Below are positions 24,350 through 31,799 of a stretch of DNA of 64,000 nucleotides, piece by piece (position 1 is the stretch's first letter; each line of letters starts with the position of its first letter). The DNA comes from an uncultured Lachnospiraceae bacterium. Its GTDB lineage: Bacteria > Bacillota > Clostridia > Lachnospirales > Lachnospiraceae. Both the position numbers and the translations under genes were made by a program. The DNA is taken from the NCBI GenBank assembly GCA_947382625.1, contig CANDAG010000013.1, positions 23,292 through 87,291 on the forward strand, read 5' to 3'. Under the pieces are notes generated by a model, which was not told the DNA's origin, ran no database searches, and saw nothing but the letters and a program-made list of their open reading frames with translations.

Positions 24350-25115
24350 AATCAAACATATTTCCCGCGGTGTAAGCCTTATTATAGCTTCCATTCCAGT
24401 CATAGGTGGCAGACTTGGATGCTTCCGATTCAGCGGCCCGGTTCATCATGGTTGCCTGAGCGGAAACCCTGTCTGCGTAAGAGGAATTCCCGTTGAACAA
24501 AGATTTTGCCTGTGTCATGTCCGCTGCCTTGAAGGCCTTCTCATCTATGGATAATGTCTTATCCTCATTGATGGTGATTCCCACCTTCTCAAGCAGATTC
24601 TTATTGGCATTTGTGATCCCTGCCAGGGCTTTCCCCCTGTTCTGAACGGTGGATGACTCAGCGGCAGAAGCCTGCTTCATTACCTTATTATAATCATCCA
24701 CAAATGCGGAAACCGAGCTGTAAATGGCATCAGTGTCATAATCCTTCCTGGTGCCGGTCACTCCCTTTTCATCCTTAGTCTCCACATCAACCTTATGAAA
24801 GACCGACTTGCTCCCTGTCCTCGTCAGGGCATCCGCCGAACCCTTAAGATCATCCGCCGCGCTCTTGATGGATGATAAGGTCTTCACGGAATCTCTGGCG
24901 GCAGAAGTACTGCTCGTATTGTTTTTCTCCGCAATAGAAGAGATTTCTTTGGCCCCATTGCCGCCATAGTAAGCCTTCATCAGCTTGCCATAGCTGCCAT
25001 TCCTGATCGAGGCATAATCTGAAAGGAAATTCAGATTACCGGTGCTGCCTCCTGACATGTTCTGAAACAGATAGGAATAATCCTGCTTCATTCCAACATT
25101 AATATTCATTCCCAT
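24339..25115 (-). CDS. FliD C-terminal-like protein of unknown function
   Basis: A 258-residue, Ser/Ala/Asn-rich helical protein; AAAGGAG precedes the ATG at 25115. The region VSAFVDDYNKVMKQASAA ... ISIDEKAFKAADMTQAKSLF-like phrases (LSIDEKAFKAADMTQAKSLF here) recalls the C-terminal helical domain of the flagellar cap protein FliD, including the NEDKTLSID motif. No FliD N-terminal domain and no flagellar genes are nearby. There is no signal peptide. It is co-translated with the pentapeptide protein, so the pair may act together; role unknown. Confidence 0.6.
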   Translation of the reverse strand: MGMNINVGMKQDYSYLFQNMSGGSTGNLNFLSDYASIRNGSYGKLMKAYYGGNGAKEISSIAEKNNTSSTSAARDSVKTLSSIKSAADDLKGSADALTRTGSKSVFHKVDVETKDEKGVTGTRKDYDTDAIYSSVSAFVDDYNKVMKQASAAESSTVQNRGKALAGITNANKNLLEKVGITINEDKTLSIDEKAFKAADMTQAKSLFNGNSSYADRVSAQATMMNRAAESEASKSATYDWNGSYNKAYTAGNMFDYGF

Positions 25116-25185
25116 GTTATCACTCCTTTGATCTTACGCTCTGCCTGTGCCGGCATAAGCAACCTCCATGTTTTCTGTTAATTAT

Positions 25186-25394
25186 ATCGGCATGAATACC
25201 TGCCTGATTAAGAGGCAGAATATTTTTGCAGGGTCTTGTGCTGATTTTTTATATCCATATCGCTTTAGCTTCTTTTTGTTTGATTATATAAGCAGCGTTT
25301 CTGGATACCCCTTCTTTTTTCAGCCAGATTTTTTGAACCATTCCTGCTCATCATTCATAGCACATAAATCTAATACAATCTGTTTTATATTCAT
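25186..25394 (-). pseudogene. remnant of an AlbA_2/Schlafen-type ATP-binding regulator
   Basis: A good Shine-Dalgarno (GGAG, seven bases) precedes an ATG at 25394 encoding MNIKQIVLDLCAMNDEQEWF, which resembles the start of AlbA_2-domain proteins, but a stop follows after 24 codons. Similarity-like text continues in another frame (SRNAAYIIKQKEAKAIWI) before a second stop. This looks like a frameshifted N-terminal fragment of a roughly 400-500 residue protein. Assignment is from remembered family consensus and is weak. Confidence 0.35.
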
Positions 25395-25418
25395 TGGCAT
25401 TCTCCTTAACATGGATTT

Positions 25419-25476
25419 ATTCCCAACTTTTATTCCCAATATTGAAATTATAGCATATTGGGAATAAAGTTGGAAT
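25419..25476. repeat. long AT-rich inverted repeat upstream of the tRNA promoter
   Basis: Arms 25419-25442 and 25455-25476 (ATTCCCAACTT...CCCAATAT and its complement) match over 22 bp with one extra T in the left arm and a 12-base centre. It lies between the AlbA_2-like remnant and the tRNA-Leu promoter. Each arm itself contains TTCCCAA twice. It may be an operator or the end of a lost element. Confidence 0.6.
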
Positions 25477-25495
25477 TAAATTTATAAGAAAAGTG

Positions 25496-25524
25496 TTGAC
25501 AGAAGTCAAAAAGAAAGATATAAT
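25496..25524 (+). promoter_or_regulatory. consensus promoter of tRNA-Leu
   Basis: Perfect TTGACA, a 17-bp spacer and perfect TATAAT, with the -10 box ending 11 bases before the mature tRNA 5' end. It is the strongest sigma-A promoter seen in the window. Confidence 0.9.
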
Positions 25525-25535
25525 ATCAATTGTTC

Positions 25536-25619
25536 GCAGGAATGGCGGAATTGGCAGACGCGCACGGTTCAGGTCCGTGTGGTAGCAATACCATGAGAGT
25601 TCAAGTCTCTTTTCCTGCA
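25536..25619 (+). tRNA. tRNA-Leu (anticodon CAG)
   Basis: An 84-nt class II tRNA. The acceptor stem GCAGGAA/TTCCTGC, D-loop GGCGGAATTGGCAGACGCG, anticodon stem CACGG/CCGTG with loop TTCAGGT (anticodon CAG), long variable arm TGGTAGCAATACCA and T-arm GAGAG-TTCAAGT-CTCTT are all intact. The discriminator base is A. The CCA end is not encoded (ACGA follows). Confidence 0.95.
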
Positions 25620-25625
25620 CGAATA

Positions 25626-25682
25626 AAAAACAGCCGTAAATCAAAGATTTTTCAATAAGATCAATGGTTTGCGGCTGTTTTT
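25626..25682 (+). terminator. terminator of tRNA-Leu
   Basis: AAAACAGCCGTAAA and TTTGCGGCTGTTTTT pair across an AT-rich loop and end in a T-run a few bases after the tRNA, typical of an intrinsic terminator. Confidence 0.75.
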
Positions 25683-25725
25683 CTATCATGTGTTATCCAA
25701 ATTTCAGTTGAGAGAGGGCGAGTTT

Positions 25726-26940
25726 TTGAGAAAAAAGAGAATTCTGGCTTTGACTTTAACACTGTCTCTGCTCCTGACCTCCTGCGGCGGCGGAGCGGAG
25801 GCAACAACCATGTGTCTGAGAAAAACGGAGGGCATGGTAGGTATCTTCGATGACGGCAGCAAGGAGATCACGCCTCGTGACGGCCTGGGGCTGTATTCCG
25901 GCTATGGGGTAGATACCAGCTCCGAAAGCTACGCCTGGATTGACCTGGATGGCGTAAAGCTCACCAAGCTCGATGAGGATAGCGATATTGCCATCACAAA
26001 AGAGGGCAGGAAGCTGGAAATTGAAGTAAAGTCGGGAAACCTGTTCTTCAACGTTACCGAGCCCCTGGCCGATGACGAGAGCATGAACATCCGCACCTCC
26101 ACCATGTTGGTGGGCATCCGGGGTACCTGCGGATGGGTGACACAGGATGCCGTGGCCCTGCTGGAGGGCACTGTAGAGGTCACCGCCGGGGAACAGAGCG
26201 TCACCATCACCGCCGGGGAGATGGCCGTTTTAACAAAAGAAGGCGTGCTGGAGGCAGAGCCCATCACCGCTGCTTCGATCCCCGCCTTCGTTTGGGAAGA
26301 AATTGCAGATGATGAAAAGCTGAGGGAGCCTGTTTTAGATTCTTCCGTTACCGAACCGACCGAGGCTGACCCAATGGCTGCATATGCAAATACTCTGGAC
26401 AAGATAACGGAAAACGGAAAAATTCTGCACACAGAAATGATCGACTTTGAGCAGGACGGCAACCCGGAGCTGCTGGTGATTTATACAGCTGGCGAAAACG
26501 AGGCTACTGGCACAGATTTTGTTGAGGTATCCTTTTACCGAAATGAGACAGAAGGAGTTTCCTATCTGGGCGGCGGCCGTCGTCCATGGAACATAGAAGA
26601 AACGGCCAAATACTCTCTGGTGGAATACGGCGGCCGGTTGTACCTGGAAGAACACAGGCAGACAGATCACGGTGAAAGTTGGAATTATCACTTTTCTATC
26701 GCCGAAAAAGACGGCACCAAAGACAGCTGGCACCGGATGTACGTCAGCACTAATTATGACACAGGGACATATTACAGCTACGGCAGTCCCGAGGGAGATG
26801 AGATTGGCAGCGATGTCAACGACATCAGCGGCGAAGAATATGAGGCGATTCATGGACAATTCAACACGGTGAGGGTCCTTGCTGATACTTATACTCCGGA
26901 CGGCAAGGATGTGACAGTAACATCTCAGGTTTTACACTAA
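25726..26940 (+). CDS. FecR-domain lipoprotein
   Basis: About 404 residues. A TTG start at 25726 (MRKKRILALTLTLSLLL) is preferred because the only upstream ATG (25669) lies in the tRNA terminator. A lipobox LLTSC is followed by a FecR/sigma-regulator-like beta domain (residues about 35-170: GSKEITPRDGLGLYSGYGVD, MNIRTSTMLVGIRGTCGWV, VTAGEQSVTITAGEMAVL). The C-terminal half (ENGKILHTEMIDFEQDGNPE) resembles a calcium-binding-like or VCBS-type solvent-exposed domain. It is presumably an extracellular sensor or structural protein; the ECF sigma/anti-sigma pair is close but convergent. Confidence 0.7.
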   Translation: MRKKRILALTLTLSLLLTSCGGGAEATTMCLRKTEGMVGIFDDGSKEITPRDGLGLYSGYGVDTSSESYAWIDLDGVKLTKLDEDSDIAITKEGRKLEIEVKSGNLFFNVTEPLADDESMNIRTSTMLVGIRGTCGWVTQDAVALLEGTVEVTAGEQSVTITAGEMAVLTKEGVLEAEPITAASIPAFVWEEIADDEKLREPVLDSSVTEPTEADPMAAYANTLDKITENGKILHTEMIDFEQDGNPELLVIYTAGENEATGTDFVEVSFYRNETEGVSYLGGGRRPWNIEETAKYSLVEYGGRLYLEEHRQTDHGESWNYHFSIAEKDGTKDSWHRMYVSTNYDTGTYYSYGSPEGDEIGSDVNDISGEEYEAIHGQFNTVRVLADTYTPDGKDVTVTSQVLH

Positions 26941-26946
26941 AATCAA

Positions 26947-26975
26947 TGGGAAGCCAGTAAAATCAAGGCTTCCCA
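26947..26975. terminator. bidirectional terminator between the FecR lipoprotein and anti-sigma genes
   Basis: TGGGAAGCC and GGCTTCCCA form a perfect 9-bp stem with an 11-base loop between two convergent genes (stops at 26940 and 26993). The flanking T-runs are weak, so efficiency is uncertain. Confidence 0.5.
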
Positions 26976-26992
26976 TATTGTGTCTGCTAAAA

Positions 26993-28189
26993 CTATCTTG
27001 AAAGCTCCACCTCTGTCTGAAACAGTGCTTTTGATAAAAGAGAATCAAAATCTCCTTTGTAATTCATGTAAGTTTCTTCATCACAGACAGCGATGGTTAC
27101 TTTGCTCACATCCCTCTGCCACACGCTGTAGGTTCCCACGATCGGTCCTCTGCTCTCCAGCTTCTGCCCCCGGGCATCCGCCATGACGACCACATAATCT
27201 CCGGCAGACTCACCTTCCGGACAGATCAGATCCGCCGTAATCTCATAAGGAGATCTGCGGACGGTTCCAATCCCAATCCCGTTCTCATTGGCAAGATTCA
27301 TTTCCTTCGTGATCACCTCGGAATCGTTGGCGGTGACATCGATACTAAAGTCCCAGTTACCGGAAATTTTTTCAAGCTGAACAGGATCGTTTGTATAGGC
27401 GGCTGACTCCGGTTTGATCACATAAATATCCGATATCTTAAGTCCATAGGTAAAATGCCCGGGCAAAAGGTCAGGCCTTTGCAGGTTTCCTGCCTGGTCA
27501 ATCCCGGCCAGATTCGCCAGATCAACCCGGATGATCCCGGCAAAGGTGGCGCTGTCCAGAAAATTTCCTTCAATGATAAAAGGCGACTCCACACCAAGGG
27601 CCGGATCAAAGGTGAGCCTTCCGGGAGCAGCCTCCCCAAAATCAGCCGTTGCCACTGTGTCCATTTCCAGTACCTGATATGAGAGATCCCAGCCCTCATT
27701 GACATCCAAAAACGTCTGTGGAAATCCGTCCTCTGCCTCCAGACTCACCGCAAGGTACAGGGACATACTGTCAGCATAGCTTTCTGAGATGGAGAAGGTC
27801 ACTCCCCCGGATGTCTGGCAATAAAGGCTCTCTTCCGGCACCTGATTTTCTGCTGCGGCAGCTTCTGTCCCAGGTGAAGCGAGAGGCTTGGATTTAGTAC
27901 TGTAGTCTCCGGGATAGCTCACCTTTTGCTCCTCCAGCTGGAAGATTCGTCCAATGATGGGGATCTGGGCCGCCAGTGCCGGATTGGCAGTGCAGAAGAT
28001 AAAGCACAGCACAAGGGCTGCCGCAACAGCGGTTATGGTGATTCTCATATGATGAAGATTTTTTCTTTTGGGGGTGGTCTCTCTTATCATGGTGTATGCC
28101 TCCTGTATTTTCTGGTCGATCAGGTCGGACTCCGGCAGATTCTGACCAAGTATGTTCTTAAGTTCCTGTTCTGAATACATTTTTTTCAT
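26993..28189 (-). CDS. DUF4179-type membrane anti-sigma factor
   Basis: About 398 residues. The start at 28189 (MKKMYSEQELKNILGQNLPE) has GGAG six bases upstream; the frame is open to 28219 but would overlap the sigma gene stop. A cytoplasmic N-terminus of about 50 residues precedes one membrane segment (ITAVAAALVLCFIFCTANPA) and then an extracellular DUF4179-like region (IPIIGRIFQLEEQKVSYPGD). It follows the ECF sigma gene directly, the usual sigma/anti-sigma arrangement, so it should hold the sigma factor inactive until an envelope signal arrives. Confidence 0.82.
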   Translation of the reverse strand: MKKMYSEQELKNILGQNLPESDLIDQKIQEAYTMIRETTPKRKNLHHMRITITAVAAALVLCFIFCTANPALAAQIPIIGRIFQLEEQKVSYPGDYSTKSKPLASPGTEAAAAENQVPEESLYCQTSGGVTFSISESYADSMSLYLAVSLEAEDGFPQTFLDVNEGWDLSYQVLEMDTVATADFGEAAPGRLTFDPALGVESPFIIEGNFLDSATFAGIIRVDLANLAGIDQAGNLQRPDLLPGHFTYGLKISDIYVIKPESAAYTNDPVQLEKISGNWDFSIDVTANDSEVITKEMNLANENGIGIGTVRRSPYEITADLICPEGESAGDYVVVMADARGQKLESRGPIVGTYSVWQRDVSKVTIAVCDEETYMNYKGDFDSLLSKALFQTEVELSR

Positions 28190-28215
28190 GGGATGCTCCT
28201 TTCCTGGGTCAAAGC

Positions 28216-28713
28216 TCATGCGTCCTGCAGCTGTGTTCTGAGCAGCTCTTTTCCCCTGTGCAGCCTGCTCTTTACGGTGCTCTCCTTCATGTGCAGTATG
28301 TCCGAAATTTCCCTGGTAGTATACTGCTCTCCATAGTAGAGCTGAAAGATAAGCCGGCTCTCAGCCGGAAGCGCAAGAAGCAGCTCCCGAAACTCCACAT
28401 AGCTGTTTCCCGCTTCCTCTTTTTCAATTTCCGGCAGTTCCGAAGCAGAACAGCTTTTTTTATTGTGGTTAAATATTTTGTTGCAGTTATTGATCAGGAT
28501 CCTGATCAGCCACGTTTTAAAATAATCAGGCTTTTTCAGTCCGCCGATGCCCTCCCAGGCATCCAGTATCGTATCCTGTATGGCATCAGCCACATCCTCC
28601 TCATTTCGGAAAAAACCAAAGGCTACCCGTTGCATAGCCTGCCTGTTTTCCTCCATCAATCGGATAAAGGCCTCCGGATTACGGTGTTGTGCCTGTTTTA
28701 CCAGTGTCCTCAT
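28216..28713 (-). CDS. ECF-type RNA polymerase sigma factor
   Basis: A 165-residue sigma-70 family protein. Start 28713 (MRTLVKQAQHRNPEAF) has GGAGG five bases upstream. Region 2 is visible as NEEDVADAIQDTILDAWEGI and region 4 as TTREISDILHMKESTVKSRLHRGKELL. Size and layout match extracytoplasmic-function sigma factors. It is co-transcribed with the DUF4179 anti-sigma. Its target promoters are not identifiable by eye. Confidence 0.9.
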   Translation of the reverse strand: MRTLVKQAQHRNPEAFIRLMEENRQAMQRVAFGFFRNEEDVADAIQDTILDAWEGIGGLKKPDYFKTWLIRILINNCNKIFNHNKKSCSASELPEIEKEEAGNSYVEFRELLLALPAESRLIFQLYYGEQYTTREISDILHMKESTVKSRLHRGKELLRTQLQDA

Positions 28714-28860
28714 GTTAACCTCCATAAAATCTGCCCATGGGTTTTCCGGTCAGCTTTCATTCTCGCGCGATGACAAATCTCCCTCATAAGCGGTTTGTCA
28801 TCTATTAGATAAAAAAACAGAGGATTTCGATGCATCAAATTTTAAAAATCGAGCAGGGAA

Positions 28861-29018
28861 GGTTACTTCCCCTGCCCGCCGCGCGACCCGTGCGCCGCGT
28901 TAGCGGCATATTACATCTGCACGGGTCTGCGCACCTAAAAAAGACTCTGCATCTTGCCGCAGAGTCCGTAAATATTTTTTATCAATAAGCTGGCTCGCGA
29001 AGCGTGGCAGCGTTTGAC
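28861..29018. repeat. compound structured intergenic repeat
   Basis: Fills most of the 324-bp gap between the sigma factor and lipase genes. Three modules can be read: GACCCGTGC...GCACGGGTC (28885-28927) enclosing GCCGC-GTTA-GCGGC; GACTCTGC...GCAGAGTC (28943-28966); and an inverted REP-like unit (28981-29018, AATAAGCTGGCTCGCGAAGC then GTGGCAGCGTTTG). The second module resembles GGACTTTGCA...TGCAAAGTCC in the 30256 element. No protein gene is visible here. Confidence 0.7.
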
Positions 29019-29037
29019 AGACAGGTTTCTCTCATCT

Positions 29038-30141
29038 TCATCTGATTCCTTCCCCGCCCTGCTTTATATTTTCCAGCAGAATTTCAAACAGGGAACGCAT
29101 CATTTTCTGTATGGTCTTTCGTGTGACATCGTCCACTTCCTTAGCCGCCTTCACCACATGCTGCAGGCAGCGTTTCCAGTCTGCCCCGAACTCAAACACA
29201 TTAGAAGCCTCCGATGCACAGATCACCTCGTAAAGAGTATCCACAAAAGCATGGATCTCCTCCTCCGGCAGAGATAAGATCCACTCATTTAAGGACGCAT
29301 CCCGCAGGATCTTGGCCCCGGTCATATTTTTTGCCCGGACAAAGGAGCCCTCCTGGATCTTCCAGGTATAGGTATTATGCTGGAGCATACCGATGGCCTT
29401 GCTTTCCACAATCTCATATTCCCCGTGATCTTCCAGTATCATCCCTACGAGGGAGGAACGGGGAATAAATTTTGACACTCTGTCTGCAATCTCCCGAAAA
29501 TTTCCCTGCTCCCGGATTTCCGGACGGAATCCCGGCCCGTCATTGCTGAATACCCTGAGGATTTTTGCTCTGGTCCTCTCAGAGCAGTTCATGGCGGCAT
29601 AAACCGCCAGATTACCGCCCTTGGAATGACCGCCTGCATAAAAATCCCCCGCAACATAGGAGGACGCCCTTTCCATATATTCCACCGCCAGCTGCTGACT
29701 GCGCAAAGGCTTTGAAAAGGCCATATTCAGGTCTTCCTTCCATCCCACGATGGTAGCGTCCGTCCCCCGGTACGCCATATAGACGCTTTTATCCCCCAGA
29801 ATATAGGTCATGGCAGAAAACTGTGTTTCCTCATCCTCATTGATGATGTTCACATAAAAATCCATCTTCATGGAACCGAACCGCTCGGACAGCGCCGCCA
29901 GCTCAAACAGCTCCTTATTGTTCTCACGATACCAGTAATCCTTCAGTATCCTGTCCCTGTCCGGATCCTCATAAATACTGCGGATGCTTACCGGCACACT
30001 TCTTTTGTGGAGCTCCGGCACAAAACCTTCATAATGTAAATAGGACAGCTGGCACAGCACCAGATTATCCGCCTCATTCAAGGGTCTCTCCAGAAAGCTG
30101 TACTTGCCCCACTCCTTTACATAATCAATGATATTCGCCAT
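29038..30141 (-). CDS. Mbeg1-like (DUF2974) alpha/beta-hydrolase, putative lipase
   Basis: About 367 residues. The family signature YAGGHSKGGNLAVYAAM supplies the nucleophile Ser in GHSKGG; an N-terminal CQLSYLHYEGFVP segment and a mid-region AMTYILGDKSVYMAYRGTDA are also typical of DUF2974 proteins. Start 30141 (MANIIDYV) is preferred over the ATG at 30150, which sits directly on the AAAGGAT. Such proteins are predicted cytoplasmic or cell-associated lipases; the natural substrate is unknown. Upstream lie a 28-bp scar shared with the DUF3810 gene and a large palindromic repeat. Confidence 0.8.
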   Translation of the reverse strand: MANIIDYVKEWGKYSFLERPLNEADNLVLCQLSYLHYEGFVPELHKRSVPVSIRSIYEDPDRDRILKDYWYRENNKELFELAALSERFGSMKMDFYVNIINEDEETQFSAMTYILGDKSVYMAYRGTDATIVGWKEDLNMAFSKPLRSQQLAVEYMERASSYVAGDFYAGGHSKGGNLAVYAAMNCSERTRAKILRVFSNDGPGFRPEIREQGNFREIADRVSKFIPRSSLVGMILEDHGEYEIVESKAIGMLQHNTYTWKIQEGSFVRAKNMTGAKILRDASLNEWILSLPEEEIHAFVDTLYEVICASEASNVFEFGADWKRCLQHVVKAAKEVDDVTRKTIQKMMRSLFEILLENIKQGGEGIR

Positions 30142-30156
30142 AACAACCATATCCTT

Positions 30157-30184
30157 TCAGTACAATATTCCGTCATAATACTGC
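30157..30184. repeat. 28-bp exact duplicate of the DUF3810 gene 3' end
   Basis: Twenty-eight bases (TCAGTACAATATTCC... to ...ATACTGC) are identical to 46600-46627. At 46600 they encode the last residues QYYDGILY and stop of the DUF3810 protein; here they lie just upstream of the lipase ribosome site. Confidence 0.85.
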
Positions 30185-30255
30185 TTTTCTATTAGTATTG
30201 TATCTAAAATGCCGGAAAATGTAAATTCTTAACCGGAAGGAAATGGCGCAAAAGT

Positions 30256-30398
30256 GTAACTATTCAGCCAGGACTTTGCACTTGCTGCAAAGTCCGTGAG
30301 AACGCGTGGAGCCAGCCAAGCGTGAATCTGCCCCTCCGCCGAAGGCGGCTTTAAATGGGCAGATTCAGTAACTATGAAGCCGAAGGCTGAATGGTTAC
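30256..30398. repeat. 143-bp multi-hairpin palindromic element
   Basis: Outer arms GTAACTATTCAGCC (30256-30269) and GGCTGAATGGTTAC (30385-30398) enclose a perfect 10-bp hairpin GGACTTTGCA/TGCAAAGTCC (30271-30295), an 11-bp stem TGAATCTGCCC/GGGCAGATTCA (30323-30367) with an inner CCGCC-GAA-GGCGG, and a second copy of the left arm (GTAACTATGAAGCC, 30368) that can compete for the same right arm. No coding sequence. It lies between the sulfatase stop and the lipase leader. Confidence 0.8.
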
Positions 30399-30414
30399 GC
30401 AAAAGTTTGTCTGA

Positions 30415-31779
30415 TTATATTGCCTCTATTATAACCGCATTTCTCCCTTCCGCCTCCGCAATCTTTGCGATCAGCCGTTTCCGAAGCTGTTCTCTGACTT
30501 CCACATAGGTACTCTCTGAAACCAGATTGTTTCTTTGATAAGGATCTTTTTCCAGATCATACAAATAGGCTTCCCTGTACACTTCCGCCGCCGGCAGTGT
30601 CAGATCCGTTCCTTTTTCAGCTTCCACTGCATAAGTATATTTCTTTGTACGCAAAGCTCTGCCAATACAGCTTTCACTGATCTGAATAAACACTTCCTCC
30701 CGGATCGGGCATGCCTTATCCCCCATCAGCTTTTGAATAGGTGTTCCATCCATATCCGTTACCCGGATCCCTGCTGCCGCAAGCAGTGTGGGCGCATAAT
30801 CCACCAGACTGACCAACTCCCTCACCACATGTCCGCCATCAAAGCAGCCGCCCTTTGCGATCAGCGGAATATGAATACTGGCATCATGACAGGAACGCTT
30901 ATATTCGGAATTTCTGGTCCTGAAATGAGAGCCATGGTCAGAAGTATAAAAAATAATTGTATCCTCATACAGTCCTGCCTCTTTTAAATAAGAAACAAGA
31001 CGCCCCACATTTTCATCCAGGCTGTGGCAACACCCCAGATAATCCGGCATCTCATCCCGCCAGTCTCCCTCGGTTCCTTCCAGATCCCCCGGCACCGGAA
31101 AATCCCGATATTTTTCCTTGGAACCATCCGGTCCTTCATGGTGCATGTGATCATTCTGATAATGGGGTTCGATATAAGAGACAAAAAGGAAGAACGGCTT
31201 TTCCTTCGGTTTTTGCAAATATTCCAATGCGAAATCTGTCGTTGCATCCACTCTGTATCCTGTGAATTCTCTCTTTGTGCCGTCCTTATCATACATATAC
31301 CCGCCATATCCATGGGAAGTGAATTCCAGCACATCAGCTGCAATCCAAAAATCCCGATACCCGCCGCGGTATTGCTCCGGAATCGGCTCTGTCTTATTGT
31401 CAATTTTCCGCGGATCATCCTCAAAAGAATACTGGGAAGCCAGATGCCATTTTCCCACATAAGCAGTCTCATAGCCTGCCTCATTGAAATAATCCGCAAT
31501 GGTCTGCCTGTCTTCTGGCAGCATTCTGTCGTTTATCTGACAGCCCAGAGCATCCGGATAGACACCGGTCTGGATACAGGCTCTGGCAGGCCCGCACACG
31601 GGCTGGCAGGTAAAGGCTGACGTAAATAAGGTTCCTTCCTCAGCCAGCTGATCCAGATTCGGCGTCAGATCAAAAGAGGCCCCCAGTGCTTCCTTATAAC
31701 AGCTTATTGTGTCATACCGCTGCTGATCAGAAAATAAAAATATAATGTTTGGTCGTTTACCAGTCTTAGTTTCATTCAT
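30415..31779 (-). CDS. sulfatase (formylglycine type, S1 family)
   Basis: A 454-residue arylsulfatase-fold protein. The modification motif is C62-G-P-A-R66 (VCGPARACIQTG), so it needs an anaerobic sulfatase-maturating enzyme, which is not in this window. Metal ligands are visible in FLFSDQQRYD and YTSDHGSHFRTR. There is no signal peptide, implying it removes sulfate from imported oligosaccharides. It is the last gene of the leftward transporter/GH89/GH116 operon. Which sulfate position it attacks cannot be read from sequence. Confidence 0.87.
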   Translation of the reverse strand: MNETKTGKRPNIIFLFSDQQRYDTISCYKEALGASFDLTPNLDQLAEEGTLFTSAFTCQPVCGPARACIQTGVYPDALGCQINDRMLPEDRQTIADYFNEAGYETAYVGKWHLASQYSFEDDPRKIDNKTEPIPEQYRGGYRDFWIAADVLEFTSHGYGGYMYDKDGTKREFTGYRVDATTDFALEYLQKPKEKPFFLFVSYIEPHYQNDHMHHEGPDGSKEKYRDFPVPGDLEGTEGDWRDEMPDYLGCCHSLDENVGRLVSYLKEAGLYEDTIIFYTSDHGSHFRTRNSEYKRSCHDASIHIPLIAKGGCFDGGHVVRELVSLVDYAPTLLAAAGIRVTDMDGTPIQKLMGDKACPIREEVFIQISESCIGRALRTKKYTYAVEAEKGTDLTLPAAEVYREAYLYDLEKDPYQRNNLVSESTYVEVREQLRKRLIAKIAEAEGRNAVIIEAI

Positions 31780-31799
31780 AGCTGTCTTCTCCTTTTGCC

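Noticed and set aside
25168-25467. A 99-codon rightward open frame before tRNA-Leu
   Set aside because: Phe-rich composition, no ribosome site, overlaps the inverted repeat and runs antisense to the AlbA_2-like remnant.
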